A stretch of DNA of 6,256 nt, taken from NCBI GenBank assembly GCA_031384695.1, contig JANNAV010000350.1:1-6256 (forward strand), in the 5' to 3' direction. The number at the start of each line of letters is the position of its first letter. Positions within the stretch are counted from its first letter, which is position 1. Position numbers and translations under genes: made by a program. This DNA is from JANNAV01 sp031384695 (lineage in GTDB: Bacteria; Pseudomonadota; Alphaproteobacteria; Rhodobacterales; Rhodobacteraceae). Positions 5,542 through 6,256 of this stretch are shown in pieces. The notes below the pieces were generated by a model. The model saw only the letters and a list, made by a program, of their open reading frames with translations, did no database searches and was not told the origin of the DNA.

Positions 5542-5611
5542 GCCCCCCGATTGACCGAAGGCAACAATTCTCTGCCAACGGGCACCGCGGGCAGCAGAAA
5601 GTCGCGCAACC

Positions 5612-6256
5612 TCACCCCACCACGTTGAACGCCGGGCCGTACGGATAGCCGGTGATATTCTCGTGCCCATCCTCCGTCACCACGAAAATATCGTGCTCGC
5701 GGTAACCCCCCGCCCCCGGCTGCCCCTCGGGGATGGTCAGCATCGGCTCCATCGAGATTACCATCCCCGGCTCCAGTACCGTGTCGATATCTTCGCGCAA
5801 CTCCAGCCCCGCCTCGCGGCCATAGTAATGCGAGAGTATCCCGAACGAATGCCCATAGCCAAAGCTGCGGTACTGCAACAACTGCCGCTCGGCCAGAAAC
5901 CCGTTGATCAACCCGGTGATTTCCGAACAACTCCGCCCCGGCGTCAGCAGCGTCATGCCATATTCATGCGCCGCCACATTGGCTTCCCAGATCTTCAGGC
6001 TGGCCGGATCAACCGTTTCAACAAACATCGTCCGCTCCAACGCGGTGTAATAGCCCGAGATCATCGGAAAGCAGTTGAGGCTCAGGATATCGCCGGGCCG
6101 CAAGACCCGCGCAGTCACCGGATTATGCGCCCCATCGGTGTTGATCCCCGATTGGAACCACACCCAGGTGTCGCGGTACTCGGCATCGGGAAAGCGCCGG
6201 GCAATCTCCACCTCCATGGCATCCCGCCCCGCCATCGCCACGTCAATCTCGCGCGC
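5612..6256 (-). CDS. Creatinase (creatine amidinohydrolase), C-terminal part, 5' end off window
   Basis: Creatinase hydrolyses creatine to sarcosine and urea in the cytoplasm. The visible 214 residues are the pita-bread catalytic domain and match my recollection of Pseudomonas putida creatinase closely along their length (WFQSGINTDGAHNPVT, LSLNCFPMI, YYTALERT, GYGHSFG, LSHYYGREAG, VISMEPM, GAGGYREHDI). With a constant offset of 188, the known active-site residues H232, E262, R335 and E358 fall exactly on visible H44, E74, R147 and E170. The M24 aminopeptidase metal-ligand aspartates are replaced (LSLNCF in place of an i-D-x-G pattern), as in creatinase, which argues against prolidase, aminopeptidase P or the DMSP lyase DddP. 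About 188 N-terminal residues, including the other substrate-binding residues, lie beyond the right edge. A GTG at 6241 is internal: the frame and the homology both continue through it to 6256. Confidence 0.93.
   Translation of the reverse strand, partial: AREIDVAMAGRDAMEVEIARRFPDAEYRDTWVWFQSGINTDGAHNPVTARVLRPGDILSLNCFPMISGYYTALERTMFVETVDPASLKIWEANVAAHEYGMTLLTPGRSCSEITGLINGFLAERQLLQYRSFGYGHSFGILSHYYGREAGLELREDIDTVLEPGMVISMEPMLTIPEGQPGAGGYREHDIFVVTEDGHENITGYPYGPAFNVVG

Larger units (their letters stand above)
5479..5611. other. Intergenic region between creatinase and L,D-transpeptidase
   Basis: This 133-bp spacer lies between the creatinase stop and the L,D-transpeptidase GTG, both on the minus strand. 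It contains a plausible promoter and an overlapping dyad near the L,D-transpeptidase end. The part next to creatinase has only a weak CTGCC/GGCAG pairing without a T-tract, so I call no terminator. Confidence 0.5.

Noticed and set aside
5550..5605. Terminator after creatinase
   Set aside because: Only a 5-bp CTGCC/GGCAG pairing with a 13-base loop and no T-tract is visible.
5479..5670. Longer L,D-transpeptidase starting upstream of GTG 5478
   Set aside because: It would place the lipoprotein signal deep inside the chain, overlap the creatinase 3' end and run through the likely promoter.
6239..6241. GTG at 6241 as the creatinase start
   Set aside because: The frame and creatinase homology (REIDVA before it) continue to the window edge, so this is an internal codon.

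Overview
The window is a GC-rich stretch of bacterial chromosome that most resembles an alphaproteobacterium of the Rhodobacteraceae (Roseobacter/Rhodobacter type). This rests on the strong C/G bias at third codon positions, the tightly packed genes, a GC-rich intergenic hairpin followed by an ATATTTTA tract of a kind I associate with that family, and the gene content. All six stop codons that fall inside the window are TGA. I see no tRNA, rRNA, CRISPR array, insertion sequence, integrase or phage gene. It reads as core and catabolic chromosome, not a mobile or defence island.

Layout from left to right. (1) Positions 1-917, minus strand: the first 305 codons of a cytoplasmic, strongly helical coiled-coil protein whose 3' end lies off the left edge. 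It has some likeness to the TelA/KlaA toxic-anion-resistance family. (2) Positions 918-1032: a divergent intergenic region with a clean 19-bp dyad. (3) Positions 1033-2301, plus: an M20 zinc deacylase of the ArgE/DapE type with all catalytic residues, substrate unknown. (4) Positions 2302-2373: a convergent spacer with a strong GC hairpin. (5) Positions 2374-4043, minus: panB-panC, two consecutive-pathway enzymes of pantothenate (vitamin B5/CoA) synthesis, joined by a 4-base GTGA overlap. (6) Positions 4044-4194: a divergent promoter region. (7) Positions 4195-4542, plus: a small single-domain cupin. (8) Positions 4543-4572: a very short convergent junction made of an 11-bp tandem repeat that also carries the stop codon of the next gene. 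(9) Positions 4573-5478, minus: a lipoprotein L,D-transpeptidase (YkuD domain). (10) Positions 5479-5611: a spacer with a likely promoter and a dyad. (11) Positions 5612-6256, minus: the C-terminal 214 residues of creatinase (creatine amidinohydrolase), which continues off the right edge.

The only obvious functional unit is panBC. PanB makes ketopantoate and PanC joins pantoate to beta-alanine; the reductase and the aspartate decarboxylase that complete the route are not here. The other genes look like independent units: nitrogen or amide metabolism (creatinase, possibly the M20 deacylase), cell-wall modification (L,D-transpeptidase), a cupin of unknown substrate, and the coiled-coil protein. 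I found no convincing sign of a new multi-gene system. The points most worth a second look are the coiled-coil gene, the dyads in the two divergent regions, the two-armed GC hairpin, and the repeat-built cupin/L,D-transpeptidase junction.
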